A stretch of 64,000 nt of DNA from Pseudomonas mendocina (lineage in GTDB: Bacteria > Pseudomonadota > Gammaproteobacteria > Pseudomonadales > Pseudomonadaceae). Of the stretch, positions 32,960 through 42,229 are shown one piece after another. Positions within the stretch are counted from its first letter, which is position 1. Each line of letters starts with the position of its first letter. Position numbers and translations under genes: made by a program. The stretch is taken from the NCBI RefSeq assembly GCF_900636545.1, contig NZ_LR134290.1, forward strand, positions 3,534,001 to 3,598,000. The letters are read 5' to 3'. Below the pieces are notes generated by a model that searched no databases, was not told the origin of the DNA, and was given only the letters and a program-made list of their open reading frames with translations.

Positions 32960-33937
32960 ATGCTCAAAGCCGAATACCAGCATCGCGGCCCGGTGCCCCA
33001 GGACGTCATCAGCGCAGTGCCCTTGCAACTACCGGAGCCCGCCGCCGGACAAGTGCGGGTCAAGGTCTTGGCTGCACCGATCAACCCGTCCGACGTGCTG
33101 ACCCTGACCGGCGCCTACGGCATGCTGCCGCCGCTGCCCGCCATCGGCGGCAATGAAGGCGTCGGCAAGGTCGAGGCACTCGGCGAAGGCGTCAGCAATT
33201 TCAAGGTCGGGCAGAACGTGCTGCTGCCCGTGGGCTGTGGTACCTGGGTCAGCGCCATGAACGCCGCGGCAGACAAGCTCATCCCGCTGCCGGATGCAGA
33301 CCCGCAACAACTGGCCATGCTCACCGTCAACCCACCGACCGCCTCGCTACTGCTCAGCGAGTTCGTCGACCTCAAACCGGGCGACTGGGTGATCCAGAAC
33401 GCCGCCAACTCCGGGGTGGGCAGCTATCTGATCCAACTGGCCAAGCTGCGCGGCTTCAAGACCATCAACGTAGTGCGCCGCGAATCGGCGGTCGCCGCTG
33501 TCGAGGCCGAAGGCGGTGATCTGGTGTTGGTGGATGGCCCGGACCTGGCCAAGCGGGTTCGTGCTGCCACGGGCGGTGCCGACGTACGCCTGGGGATCGA
33601 CGCGGTCGGCGGGGTCAGCACCGACAACCTGGCTGCGGTCCTGGCCAACGGTGGTGTGCTGGTGAACTACGGCATGATGAGCGGCCAGGCCTGCCAGGTT
33701 TCGCCGGCCTCGTTCGTGTTCCGCGACGTCACTCTGCGTGGTTTCTGGCTGGCCAAGTGGTTCCAGCAGGCCAGCCCGGCGCAGCAGATGAAGGTGTTCG
33801 GCGAATTGGTGCAGTTGATCGCCAGCGGCAAGCTGAAGACGCGCGTTGCGGCCACCTACGACCTGGCGCACATCAAGGATGCCGTGGCGGCAGCCGCCAG
33901 TGGCGAACGTGACGGCAAGATTCTGCTGGTGCCCTAA
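32960..33937 (+). CDS. MDR-family zinc-independent reductase (enoyl-thioester reductase-like)
   Basis: A 325-residue NAD(P)H-dependent oxidoreductase of the medium-chain group. The N-terminal catalytic domain has APINPSDVLTLTGAYGMLPP and GNEGVGKVEALGEGVSNFKV. The Rossmann part has WVIQNAANSGVGSYLIQLAK with an AxSGVG variant of the nucleotide loop, as in mitochondrial 2-enoyl thioester reductases. Typical zinc-ligand cysteines are absent. The ATG at 32960 has CAGGAGA upstream. It is monocistronic, with a bidirectional terminator downstream. The natural substrate is unknown. Confidence 0.9.
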   Translation: MLKAEYQHRGPVPQDVISAVPLQLPEPAAGQVRVKVLAAPINPSDVLTLTGAYGMLPPLPAIGGNEGVGKVEALGEGVSNFKVGQNVLLPVGCGTWVSAMNAAADKLIPLPDADPQQLAMLTVNPPTASLLLSEFVDLKPGDWVIQNAANSGVGSYLIQLAKLRGFKTINVVRRESAVAAVEAEGGDLVLVDGPDLAKRVRAATGGADVRLGIDAVGGVSTDNLAAVLANGGVLVNYGMMSGQACQVSPASFVFRDVTLRGFWLAKWFQQASPAQQMKVFGELVQLIASGKLKTRVAATYDLAHIKDAVAAAASGERDGKILLVP

Positions 33938-33981
33938 CTCACAGTGATTGGTGCGCACCGCGCCCCCTAGCTCAGAGGTTC

Positions 33982-34010
33982 ACGGCGCCCCTACTCCCCA
34001 GGGGCGCCGT
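33982..34010. terminator. Bidirectional terminator
   Basis: ACGGCGCCCCT and AGGGGCGCCGT make an 11-bp perfect stem with a 7-base loop between convergent MDR and MFS genes. Confidence 0.7.
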
Positions 34011-34025
34011 TCGCACTCCCCGCCA

Positions 34026-35354
34026 TCAGGCCACCGCAGCCGCGGCCAAATCCTCACGCATACGCAAAGCATCGCTCTGGAAGCAACGCGCCGCCTGCAA
34101 TAGGGCAAGCAATGTGAGCAGCAGCGCCACGGGGATCAGCAGCATGGCGTCATGCAAACCGGTGGCCTTGAACGCCTCGGTCATTTCACTGGCGCCGGCG
34201 GCATGCATCGCAGCCTGCGCGTAATGATCCGACAGCCAACCCACCGCAAGCGGGCCGAGCCCCCCACCCAGCAGATACAAACCGGCGAAGAACAGCGCCA
34301 TGGCGGTAGCCCGCAGACGTGGCTCGATCACATCCTGGATCGCCGTGTAGACGCAGGTATAGAAGTTGTATGAGAACAGCCAGCCCAGGCTGAACACGGT
34401 GATGAACAGCGCCGTATCGATCCGTCCCGCACCCAGCGCCCAGCCGGTGCAGGCACAGGCTACCAGCATGCTGAACGCAGCAAACAGCAGCCGGCCATTG
34501 CCCCAGCGCTGGTGCACCTTGTCGGCGATCCAGCCGCCCAGGGTCAGGCCGACCAGGCCGGTAAGCCCGACGATCACCCCGGTAGCCATCGCCGCATTCT
34601 GCAATCCCAAGCCGAAGTAACGCTGCAGCATCGGCACCATGAAGGAGTTGCAGGCGTAAGAAGCAAAGTTGAATGCCAGCCCCGCCAATACCAGCCACCA
34701 GAAGGTCCGAATCGCCAACACCTTGCGTAGCGGCCTGGCCACCGGCTCGCTGCTGACCTGCATGGTCTCTGCAGCGCCCCGAGCCGGCTCGCGGATGAAA
34801 AAGAGGAACAGCGCCAGAACCAGCCCCGGCACGGCCGCGATCAGAAACGGCGCGCGCCAACTGCCGAATGCCTGAACCATGGCGCCTATGGTGAAGAATG
34901 CCAGCAGCAACCCCAGCGGCAGACCGAGCATGAAGATGCCCATCGCCCGCGAGCGTTTGTGCGCAGGGAACAGATCGCCGATCAGCGAGTTCGCCGCCGG
35001 TGCGTAACTGGCCTCGCCGATACCGACGCCCATGCGAATCAGCAGGAAGCTCCAGAAATTCCAGGCCAGGCCATTGAGCGCCGTCAGGCCGCTCCAGGCT
35101 GCCAGGCCCCAACCCATGATCTTGCGTCGCGCGCCGGTGTCGGCCATGCGCCCGAGCGGGATGCCGGCCAATGCGTAGACGATGGTGAAGGCCGTACCGA
35201 TCAGGCCGAGCTGCAGATCGCTCAGGCTCCATTCAAGGCGAATCGGCTCGATGATGATGGCGGGGATGGTGCGATCGAAGAAGTTGAACAGGTTGGCCAG
35301 AAAGAGCAGGAAAAGAATGCGCCAGGCATTCGCGGCTTGCTGATTGGGCTGCAC
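34026..35354 (-). CDS. MFS transporter, spinster-like
   Basis: A 442-residue twelve-helix major facilitator. The pattern FNFFDRTIPAIIIEPIRLEW and GLIGTAFTIVYALAGIPLGR, with a loop GRMADTGARRK, resembles the bacterial spinster-like branch, which carries varied organic anions or lipids. I chose the GTG at 35354 because AAGGGAG lies about 8 bases upstream and the protein then begins MQPNQQAANAWRILFLLFLA. Longer versions include non-conserved-looking sequence. The substrate is unknown. Confidence 0.85.
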   Translation of the reverse strand: MQPNQQAANAWRILFLLFLANLFNFFDRTIPAIIIEPIRLEWSLSDLQLGLIGTAFTIVYALAGIPLGRMADTGARRKIMGWGLAAWSGLTALNGLAWNFWSFLLIRMGVGIGEASYAPAANSLIGDLFPAHKRSRAMGIFMLGLPLGLLLAFFTIGAMVQAFGSWRAPFLIAAVPGLVLALFLFFIREPARGAAETMQVSSEPVARPLRKVLAIRTFWWLVLAGLAFNFASYACNSFMVPMLQRYFGLGLQNAAMATGVIVGLTGLVGLTLGGWIADKVHQRWGNGRLLFAAFSMLVACACTGWALGAGRIDTALFITVFSLGWLFSYNFYTCVYTAIQDVIEPRLRATAMALFFAGLYLLGGGLGPLAVGWLSDHYAQAAMHAAGASEMTEAFKATGLHDAMLLIPVALLLTLLALLQAARCFQSDALRMREDLAAAAVA

Positions 35355-35675
35355 GACAAGGTCTCCCTTTACTGTTGTCCACATCCGGCCTACTGCAGTG
35401 GCGCCTACCTTGGCAGCACTGGTCGAACGTTGGTTGAAGCGCAATCTAGAGCCTTTGCCCAAACATGTCTGCGACCATTCGCTTGGTTTATGCAGGGCAA
35501 TGACGGCAGATACCAATCTGCCTCATATCCTGAAGGAATAAGGCAAAGTGCTTCTTTCCGTGCTAAACCAATGAAGTTGGTCATTTTCTGGCCAATGCCC
35601 CACTGACTCGCTAGGTAGTAAGGAGCACGCCTGTTCTTTCCTGATCAGGCGCTCACACCGCCGCACGGCGGGGGG
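35355..35675. other. 321-bp intergenic region
   Basis: Between the divergent MFS and MHYT genes I see no reading frame with a ribosome site and no strong dyad. The words TTGGTCA and TGGCCAA near 35577-35595 are too weak to call an operator. Confidence 0.4.
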
Positions 35676-37862
35676 ATGACTATGGAAGGACTCTCGATCC
35701 GCTTTCTTGTCGACCTGCCCGAACAGGGACGACTCCTGCTCGATTGCCAACACGATCCCTGGCTCGTGGCCCTCTCGTACGTCATCGCCAGCGTCGGCAG
35801 CCTGAGCACGCTGACCATCGCCCGCCACCTGGATCAGGTGCAAAGACGCAGCATGCGTCTGGTCTGGGGGCTGCTTGGCGGGCTGTGTCTGGCGGGTGCG
35901 ATCTGGTCCATGCATTTCATCGGCATGCTGGCGTTCCAAGCCCCCGTCGCCATTCGCTACGACCTCGCCATCACCATTCTGTCGCTGCTGGTGGCGCTGG
36001 CTGCTGCCCTCCTGGCTCTCTACTACATGGCCATGCCGCGTCCCGGCCTGAGCCGCCAGTTGCTGGCGGCCGTGATCATCGGCCTGGGCATCAGCGCCAT
36101 GCACTACAGCGGCATGGCCGCGATCCGCTCCCCGGCACAGGCTTACTACCACAGCGGCCTGTTTACCCTGTCCATCGCCATTGCCATCAGCGCCAGCTTC
36201 GCCGCGCTGTTGCTCAACCGCTACGTACGCCATGGCTCGCAGAAGCGCCAACGCTGGATGATGGTTTCCGCGGCGCTGGTGATGGGCGCCGCGATCGCCT
36301 CCATGCACTACACCGGCATGGCTGCACTCAATCTGGTGGTGCCGGAAGGCACGCCGCTGCAACTGCGCAGCGCCGACAACAGTGTACAGCTGGTACTGAT
36401 CGTCGCCTCCATCACCCTGCTCATCCTCAGCCTGAGCCTGGCAGCGGCCTGGATCGGTAGAAAGCTCGATGACAAGGAGCGCGACCTCCAACGGGTCAAT
36501 ACCCTGCTGGTACAGCTCGACCAGGCCAAGGCCTCGCTGGAACAGGTGGCGCATTTCGACCCACTGACCGAGTTGCTTAACCGCCGTGGATTCAATCGGG
36601 TTTTCGCCGCCACGCTGGAAGAACACGCGGTGACCGGGCGCACCCTGGCGGTGATGTTTCTCGATATCGACCACTTCAAGCGCATCAATGACAGCCTTGG
36701 CCACGATGCCGGTGACGAGCTACTGCGTGTCGTCGCGCAGCGCATTCGCGCGGCACTGCGTGAACGCGACATCATCGCGCGCTTTGGCGGCGACGAGTTC
36801 TGCGTGGTCGCCAGCCTCGACAGCAACGCTGACCCGCGCGGGCTGGCTGCGCGCATGCTCGAACAGATGAAGGAGCCGATCAGCCTGGCCGGCCGCAAGA
36901 TCGTGATGACCACCAGCGTCGGCATCAGCCTGTTCCCGCAGGACGGCAGCAGCGCCGATGAGTTGCTCAAGCATGCCGACCTGGCGCTCTATCAGTCCAA
37001 AGGCAGCGGGCGCAACGTGGTGCATTTCTTCAATCCGTACCTGAAGCAGAAAGCCTCGTTCGAGCTGCAACTGGAAGAAGATCTGCGCCAAACCCTGCTG
37101 CAGGACAACGGCCTGGTTCTCTACTACCAGCCGATCATCGACCTGCGCAGCGGTGCCCTGAGCAAGCTGGAGGCCCTGGTGCGCTGGAATCATCCACAGC
37201 ACGGTCTGCTCACACCGGAACGCTTCATTGCCATCGCCGAGGCCAACGGCTTCATCGACCAGCTCGACAACTGGGTGCTGCGCCGTGCCTGTCTCGATCT
37301 CAACAGCCTGGAACAGATGGGGTATCCGGGGTTGAAGATCGCGGTCAATTGCTCGGCGCTCAACCTCGCCAATGACCAGTTGCCGGGCCGCATCGAACAA
37401 CTGCTGAACGCGACCCGCTGCCCCGCTCATTGCCTGGAGCTGGAGGTAACCGAAAGCGCGCTGCTGAGCAACATCAACCGCGCGATCGGCCTGCTGGAAA
37501 ACATCCGCGCGCTGGGGGTGAGCCTGTCCATCGACGATTTCGGCACCGGTTATTCATCCCTCGCCTATCTGCGTCGCTTGCCACTGGATACGCTGAAGGT
37601 GGACCGCTCCTTCATACAGGATGTGGCCAACTCCAGTCAGGACCGCGAGATCGTCCATGCCATCATCGCCATGGCTCATGCCCTGCATCTGAAAGTCGTC
37701 GCCGAAGGCGTGGAGACCACTGCGCAGCTGGCGTTCCTGCAGGAGCGCGGTTGCGATCAGGTGCAGGGTTACCTGTTCAGCAAACCAGTGCCGCTGGAGG
37801 AAATCGTGACCCTCTTTCCGCCACACTTCCGGCCGCTGGAACGGGTGGCGGCAAGGTTTTGA
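35676..37862 (+). CDS. MHYT-GGDEF-EAL c-di-GMP protein
   Basis: A 728-residue inner-membrane protein. Residues about 20-260 are an MHYT sensor with seven helices and three motif copies (SMHFIGM near 79, AMHYSGM near 140, SMHYTGM near 208), thought to sense oxygen, CO or NO through copper. A GGDEF domain (intact GGDEF near 369, RERD inhibition site five residues earlier) is followed by an EAL domain: LEALVRWNHP near 497, EVTES, DDFGTGYSSL, KVDRSFI, VVAEGVET. Both catalytic sites look complete, so it may make and degrade c-di-GMP. The start could be the ATG at 35676 or 35682. Confidence 0.95.
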   Translation: MTMEGLSIRFLVDLPEQGRLLLDCQHDPWLVALSYVIASVGSLSTLTIARHLDQVQRRSMRLVWGLLGGLCLAGAIWSMHFIGMLAFQAPVAIRYDLAITILSLLVALAAALLALYYMAMPRPGLSRQLLAAVIIGLGISAMHYSGMAAIRSPAQAYYHSGLFTLSIAIAISASFAALLLNRYVRHGSQKRQRWMMVSAALVMGAAIASMHYTGMAALNLVVPEGTPLQLRSADNSVQLVLIVASITLLILSLSLAAAWIGRKLDDKERDLQRVNTLLVQLDQAKASLEQVAHFDPLTELLNRRGFNRVFAATLEEHAVTGRTLAVMFLDIDHFKRINDSLGHDAGDELLRVVAQRIRAALRERDIIARFGGDEFCVVASLDSNADPRGLAARMLEQMKEPISLAGRKIVMTTSVGISLFPQDGSSADELLKHADLALYQSKGSGRNVVHFFNPYLKQKASFELQLEEDLRQTLLQDNGLVLYYQPIIDLRSGALSKLEALVRWNHPQHGLLTPERFIAIAEANGFIDQLDNWVLRRACLDLNSLEQMGYPGLKIAVNCSALNLANDQLPGRIEQLLNATRCPAHCLELEVTESALLSNINRAIGLLENIRALGVSLSIDDFGTGYSSLAYLRRLPLDTLKVDRSFIQDVANSSQDREIVHAIIAMAHALHLKVVAEGVETTAQLAFLQERGCDQVQGYLFSKPVPLEEIVTLFPPHFRPLERVAARF

Positions 37863-37884
37863 GCCTTCGCCCCAGAGCAAAGGC

Positions 37885-37946
37885 TCGCCGCTGAAGCGCC
37901 TCCTACAAGCAGCTGTGCAGCCCCTGTGGGAGGGCTTCAGCCGCGA
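37885..37946. repeat. REP-type doublet
   Basis: Two inverted copies of a Pseudomonas-style REP unit. TCGCCGCTGAAGCG then CCTCCTACAA occupies 37885-37908, and CCTGTGGGAGGGCTTC then AGCCGCGA occupies 37923-37946. They lie in the gap between convergent genes, the usual REP position. The family consensus is recalled, not computed. Confidence 0.75.
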
Positions 37947-37964
37947 CTCAGGCACGTCTCCCAC

Positions 37965-38744
37965 TCAAGCCCTGAACGCCTGCAACCAGCCCAGACTCGC
38001 CTGCGTGCCCGCCTCGCCGGGCTTGTATTCAGCCCCCAGCCAGCCGCTGTAACCGCTGTCACGTAAAGCACCGAGCAGCGCCGGGAACGCCAACTCGCCC
38101 GTACCTGGCGCGCCACGCCCCGGCACGTCGGCGAACTGCACATGACCAATGCGCCCCGCCAGCAGGCGGATGCCGGCAGCCACGTCCAGCCCCTGGCGCG
38201 CCATATGGTAGAGGTCGTATTGCGCCGCCAGATTGGGATGATCGACCGCACGCAACAGCTCATCGAGATGCTCCGGCGTGTTGATCAGAAAACCCGGCAT
38301 ATCGATGGGGTTGATCGCCTCGACCAGCACGCGGATGCCGAGTGCGGCGAATGCCTCGGCACTCTTGCGCAGGTTGGCAACCAGGCAGTCCAGCGCTTGC
38401 TCCCGGCTGACACCTTCGGCCAGGCGCCCTGGCAGAACGTTGACGCAGGCCGGGCGCACCATGGCGGCATAGGTCAGCGCCTCCTGCAAAGCGGCATCGA
38501 ACTCGGCCTGACGCCCCGGCACGGCGGCCAGGCCAGGGCCGCCACTCATCAGGTCGCCAGCCGGCACGTTGATCAGCACCAGCGGCAGGCCGCTGAGCTC
38601 CAGCACTTCCTTCAGGGCGATGGACGGCAACTCGTAAGGGAACTGGATTTCCACACCCTCGAACCCCGCGCGCATCGCCGCCAGCACGCGCTCGCGCAGC
38701 GGCAGCTCGGTGAACAGCATGGACAGATTGGCGGCGATCTTCAT
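37965..38744 (-). CDS. Hydroxypyruvate isomerase / 2-oxo-tetronate isomerase family
   Basis: A 259-residue TIM-barrel sugar-phosphate-isomerase-like protein. The start MKIAANLSMLFTELPLRERV, VNVLPGRLAEGVSREQALDC, VLVEAINPIDMPGFLINTPE and YDLYHMARQG fit Hyi and OtnI. Metal-binding Glu, Asp, His and Glu positions are present (EAIN, YDLYH, GHVQFADVPGR, GAEYKP). It interconverts hydroxypyruvate and tartronate semialdehyde, or the C4 equivalent. Its start overlaps the stop of the upstream dehydrogenase gene by 4 bases, so the two are translationally coupled. No gcl gene or tetronate kinase is nearby. Confidence 0.88.
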   Translation of the reverse strand: MKIAANLSMLFTELPLRERVLAAMRAGFEGVEIQFPYELPSIALKEVLELSGLPLVLINVPAGDLMSGGPGLAAVPGRQAEFDAALQEALTYAAMVRPACVNVLPGRLAEGVSREQALDCLVANLRKSAEAFAALGIRVLVEAINPIDMPGFLINTPEHLDELLRAVDHPNLAAQYDLYHMARQGLDVAAGIRLLAGRIGHVQFADVPGRGAPGTGELAFPALLGALRDSGYSGWLGAEYKPGEAGTQASLGWLQAFRA

Positions 38745-39631
38745 GGACGCTGCTCCCGCAGCAGTTCCACCAGCGTGGCGGGGTCACGCTCCAGATTGCC
38801 CTGGCTGCCGTGCAGGCGCATCAGCTGGGCAGCCAGGCCGCTCATGGGGGTGGCGCTGCCTTGCTCGCGCGACAGTTTCACCGCCGTGTCGAGATCCTTG
38901 AGCAAGGTGCGCACGTGCCACTTGATCGGCTCGAACTGGCTAGCGGCCATTTGCGGCGCCAGGATCTGCAGCGGCTTGGAGTCGGCGAAACCGCCGGCAA
39001 GCGCGGGGGCGATCAGGCTGGCATTGACACCGGCGCGCTCGGCCAGCGCCACCACTTCGGCAATCACCAACGCGTTGCAGGCGACGATCATCTGGTTGCA
39101 CACCTTGGTCACCTGCCCGGCACCCACTTCGCCCATGCGCGTCAGACGCTGCCCCAGGTGCGCGAGCACCGGGCGCACACGCTCCACATCCTCTGCTCGG
39201 CCGCCGGCCATGATCGCCAGCGTGCCGGCTTCGGCACCCGGCGTACCGCCGGAAACCGGTGCATCAACCCAGCGCATACCGGTGCGTGCCTCCAGCTCCG
39301 CCGCCATCTCACGTGTGGCAGCCGGTTCCAGGCTGGAGAAGTCCACCAACAACTGCCCCGGACGCGCGCCTTCGATGATCCCGCCCGGGCCGAACACCAC
39401 CTCGCGCACCACCTCGGTATTGGCCAGGCAAAGCATCACCACATTGGCATCGCGACACAGCTCGGCGGGGGTTTCCACGCGATGCGCGCCCTGCTCCAGC
39501 AGTGCAGTGCACTTGTCCGGAGTGCGATTCCAGAGCGTCAGCGGGTAGCCTGCAGCGAGCAGGCGGCGGGTCATCGGCAGGCCCATCAGACCAATCCCGG
39601 CGAAGGCCAGGGCGGGTAGCGTTGCAGTCAT
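38741..39631 (-). CDS. 3-hydroxyisobutyrate-dehydrogenase-family reductase (GlxR/LtnD-like)
   Basis: A 296-residue NAD(P)-dependent beta-hydroxyacid dehydrogenase. The N-terminal nucleotide loop is FAGIGLMGLPMTRRLLAAGY. The signature VDAPVSGGTPGAEAGTLAIM and the catalytic-Lys region GAGQVTKVCNQMIVACN are intact. Coupled downstream with a hydroxypyruvate-isomerase family gene, it probably reduces tartronate semialdehyde to glycerate or oxidises a C4 hydroxyacid. Context without gcl leaves both open. Confidence 0.9.
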   Translation of the reverse strand: MTATLPALAFAGIGLMGLPMTRRLLAAGYPLTLWNRTPDKCTALLEQGAHRVETPAELCRDANVVMLCLANTEVVREVVFGPGGIIEGARPGQLLVDFSSLEPAATREMAAELEARTGMRWVDAPVSGGTPGAEAGTLAIMAGGRAEDVERVRPVLAHLGQRLTRMGEVGAGQVTKVCNQMIVACNALVIAEVVALAERAGVNASLIAPALAGGFADSKPLQILAPQMAASQFEPIKWHVRTLLKDLDTAVKLSREQGSATPMSGLAAQLMRLHGSQGNLERDPATLVELLREQRP

Positions 39632-39759
39632 CGATCAACTCCAGGCAGTTCGTATCCAGCGTGCATATTAACCCCGGAGTCAATGCGTCGTGCTGCAAGC
39701 ACGGCGTACGGCCACTATACTTCGCGCGCCTTCCCCGCTATTGAACCGGAGAATCCGAC

Positions 39760-40611
39760 ATGTTCAAGAACACCCTGGCTCTCGCCGCTGGCATCGCTCT
39801 GTCCGTATCCGCCGTATTCGCGCAAGCCGCCGATGTCCTCAAGGTCTCGGCCATCCCCGACGAAGCCCCCACCGAGCTGCTGCGCAAGTTCAAGCCGCTG
39901 GGCGCGTACCTGGAGCAGGAGCTGGGCATGAAGGTTGAGTTCGTGCCGGTGGCCGACTACGCCGCCGTGGTCGAGGCCCTGGCCGCCGACCGCATAGACA
40001 TGGCCTGGCTGGGCGGCTTCACCTTCGTCCAGGCACGCCTGAAGACCGGCAATGCCGTACCGCTGGTACAGCGCGAACAGGATGCCGAATTCACCAGCAA
40101 GTTCATCACCTCCGATCCGGCGGTGAAATCGCTGCAGGACCTCAAGGGCAAGACCTTCGCCTTCGGCTCGGTGTCTTCCACCTCCGGCAGCCTGATGCCG
40201 CGCTACTTCATGCTGCAGGACGGCATCAAACCGGAAGAGTTCTTCAGCCGCGTGGCCTATTCCGGCGCACACGATGCGACTGTCGCCTGGGTGCAGGCCG
40301 GCAAGGCCGATGGCGGCGTGCTCAATGCCTCGGTGTGGCAGAAGCTGGTCGATGCCAAGAAGGTCGACACCGACAAGGTCAAGGTGATCGCCACCACCCC
40401 CACCTACTACGACTACAACTGGACCGTACGCGGCAACCTCGACGCCGATCTGCAGGCGAAGATCAAGGCTGCCTTCCTCGCCCTCGACCCGGCCAAGCCC
40501 GAGCAGAAGGCGATTCTCGACCTGCAGGCCGCGAGCCGCTTCATCGACACCAAGCCTGAGAACTACGAAGGGATCGAGGAAGCCGCTCGCGCCGCCGGCC
40601 TGTTGAAGTGA
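39760..40611 (+). CDS. PhnD/PtxB-type substrate-binding protein (oxyanion importer)
   Basis: A 283-residue periplasmic binding protein of the phosphonate/phosphite family, first of a four-gene ABC operon. Signal peptide [18 protein letters not shown]; mature start [20 protein letters not shown]. Ligand-region motifs include [39 protein letters not shown] and [20 protein letters not shown]. From memory, close relatives in Pseudomonas carry the label putative selenate transporter binding protein; phosphite or phosphonate is the alternative. A TATACT-like -10 box lies about 45 bp upstream of the ATG. Confidence 0.9.
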   Translation: MFKNTLALAAGIALSVSAVFAQAADVLKVSAIPDEAPTELLRKFKPLGAYLEQELGMKVEFVPVADYAAVVEALAADRIDMAWLGGFTFVQARLKTGNAVPLVQREQDAEFTSKFITSDPAVKSLQDLKGKTFAFGSVSSTSGSLMPRYFMLQDGIKPEEFFSRVAYSGAHDATVAWVQAGKADGGVLNASVWQKLVDAKKVDTDKVKVIATTPTYYDYNWTVRGNLDADLQAKIKAAFLALDPAKPEQKAILDLQAASRFIDTKPENYEGIEEAARAAGLLK

Positions 40612-41408
40612 GCGTCGCCCTGCGTGGCGTGAGCCTGGCCCACGCCAACGGCAAGGTCGCGCTCGAGGGTATCGATCTGACCCTTGCTCCCGGCGAGCGG
40701 GTGGCCATCATCGGCCCCTCAGGCGCCGGCAAGACCACCTTGCTGCGCCTGTTGGCCACCAGCCTGCAACCCTCACGTGGCGAGATCGACCTGCTGCAGC
40801 ACAACCCCTGGCGCCTGCCTGCTGGTAAGCGCCAGCGCCTGCGTGCACGCATCGGCCTGGTTCACCAGGCGCCGCCGCTGCCGCCGCGCCAGCGCGTCGT
40901 CACCGCCGTACTGGCTGGCAAGCTCGGCCAGTGGCCTGTGGTCAAGGGCCTGATCAACCTGCTGCATCCGCTGGATGCCACTGGCGCGCAGGCTGCTCTG
41001 GCCCGCCTGGATATCGCCGACAAACTCTACCAACGCTGCGACCAGCTCTCCGGCGGCCAGTTGCAACGCGTTGGCATTGCCCGCGTGTTGTACCAGGCGC
41101 CGGAGCTGATCCTCGCCGACGAGCCTGTTTCCGCCATGGACCCGGTACTGGCCGGCCATACCCTGGCCGTACTCAACCGCGAGGCCGCCGAACGCGGTAT
41201 GACCCTGGTCGCCAGCCTGCATGCCGTCGACCTGGCCCTGGCGCATTTTCCCCGCGTCATCGGCATACGCGACGGACGCATCGCCTTCGATCTGCCAGCC
41301 GGTGCGGTGCAGCCGGCGCAACTGGATGCGCTGTATGCCAACGAGCAATTGCAGGCCACGCCCGGTTCACCCGCGCAGCCGCAACCGGTGCATATCCCGC
41401 GATGCTGA
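40608..41408 (+). CDS. PhnC-like ABC ATPase
   Basis: A 266-residue ATP-binding subunit of the importer. Walker [17 protein letters not shown] near residue 37, Q-loop [12 protein letters not shown], signature [19 protein letters not shown], Walker B LILADEP, and an H-loop [10 protein letters not shown] are all intact. It starts at a GTG whose last two bases are shared with the stop of the binding-protein gene (GTGA), so translation is coupled. It ends 7 bases inside the first permease gene. Confidence 0.93.
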   Translation: MSVALRGVSLAHANGKVALEGIDLTLAPGERVAIIGPSGAGKTTLLRLLATSLQPSRGEIDLLQHNPWRLPAGKRQRLRARIGLVHQAPPLPPRQRVVTAVLAGKLGQWPVVKGLINLLHPLDATGAQAALARLDIADKLYQRCDQLSGGQLQRVGIARVLYQAPELILADEPVSAMDPVLAGHTLAVLNREAAERGMTLVASLHAVDLALAHFPRVIGIRDGRIAFDLPAGAVQPAQLDALYANEQLQATPGSPAQPQPVHIPRC

Positions 41409-42229
41409 AGCGCGCACCACGCGATCCCGCCGCCTTACCGCGACTGCTCATAACCGTGCTGGCGTTGTTGCTGTTGTGGCCAGGTGTCAACCTCAGCGAG
41501 CTGGATTTGGCGGTACTGGTGGATGGCGACAACACCCGCGCCATGGGAAACTTCCTCGCCGGTTTCTGGCCGCCTGCACATGACGGCGAGTTCCTCGCAC
41601 TGCTCGGCCGCGCCACTCTGGAAACCTTGGCCATCGCCACCGCCGGCATGAGCCTGGCCCTGCTGATCGCCCTCCCCGCTGCGCTCCTGGCGACACGCGC
41701 ACTGTCGTTGTCGGCTGTTCATCGTGGCGGCCGCCCGGCCTGGTGGGCGCAACTGGCACGCTGGCCGGTACGCGGCTTGCTGATTTTCCTGCGCAGCGTG
41801 CCGGAGATCGTCTGGGCGCTGCTGTTCGTGCGCGCCGTCGGCCTCGGCCCCACTGCCGGCGTGCTGGCCATCGCCATCACCTACGCCGGCATGCTCGGCA
41901 AGGTTTACGCAGAAATCTTCGAGTCGGTGGATGCCCGCCCTACTCGTGCGCTACTGGAGGCCGGCAGCAGCCGCCTGGCAGCCTTCGCCTACGGTGTGTT
42001 GCCCAACTCGGCCGGGGAGATGCTGTCCTACACCGTGTACCGCTGGGAATGCGCCATCCGCGCTTCGGTGGTGATGGGCTTCGTCGGTGCCGGCGGGCTG
42101 GGGCAGCAGATCGACCTGTCGCTGCGCATGTTCGCTGGCGGCGAAGTGGCGAGCATGTTGCTCACCTTCCTGCTGCTGGTGCTGCTCGCCGATCAGCTCA
42201 GCCGCCTGCTGCGTGCGAGGCTGACATGA
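41402..42229 (+). CDS. PhnE-like ABC permease 1
   Basis: A 275-residue inner-membrane permease with about six helices. The cytoplasmic coupling loop reads [20 protein letters not shown], followed by [19 protein letters not shown], both typical of PhnE-like subunits. The ATG at 41402 overlaps the ATPase gene by 7 bases; the longer frame upstream is a shadow of that gene. It overlaps permease 2 by 4 bases. Confidence 0.92.
   Translation: MLKRAPRDPAALPRLLITVLALLLLWPGVNLSELDLAVLVDGDNTRAMGNFLAGFWPPAHDGEFLALLGRATLETLAIATAGMSLALLIALPAALLATRALSLSAVHRGGRPAWWAQLARWPVRGLLIFLRSVPEIVWALLFVRAVGLGPTAGVLAIAITYAGMLGKVYAEIFESVDARPTRALLEAGSSRLAAFAYGVLPNSAGEMLSYTVYRWECAIRASVVMGFVGAGGLGQQIDLSLRMFAGGEVASMLLTFLLLVLLADQLSRLLRARLT

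Noticed and set aside
40931..41401. Long N-terminal extension of ABC permease 1
   Set aside because: The extension is a shadow frame of the ATPase gene; the ATG at 41402 gives a normal permease.
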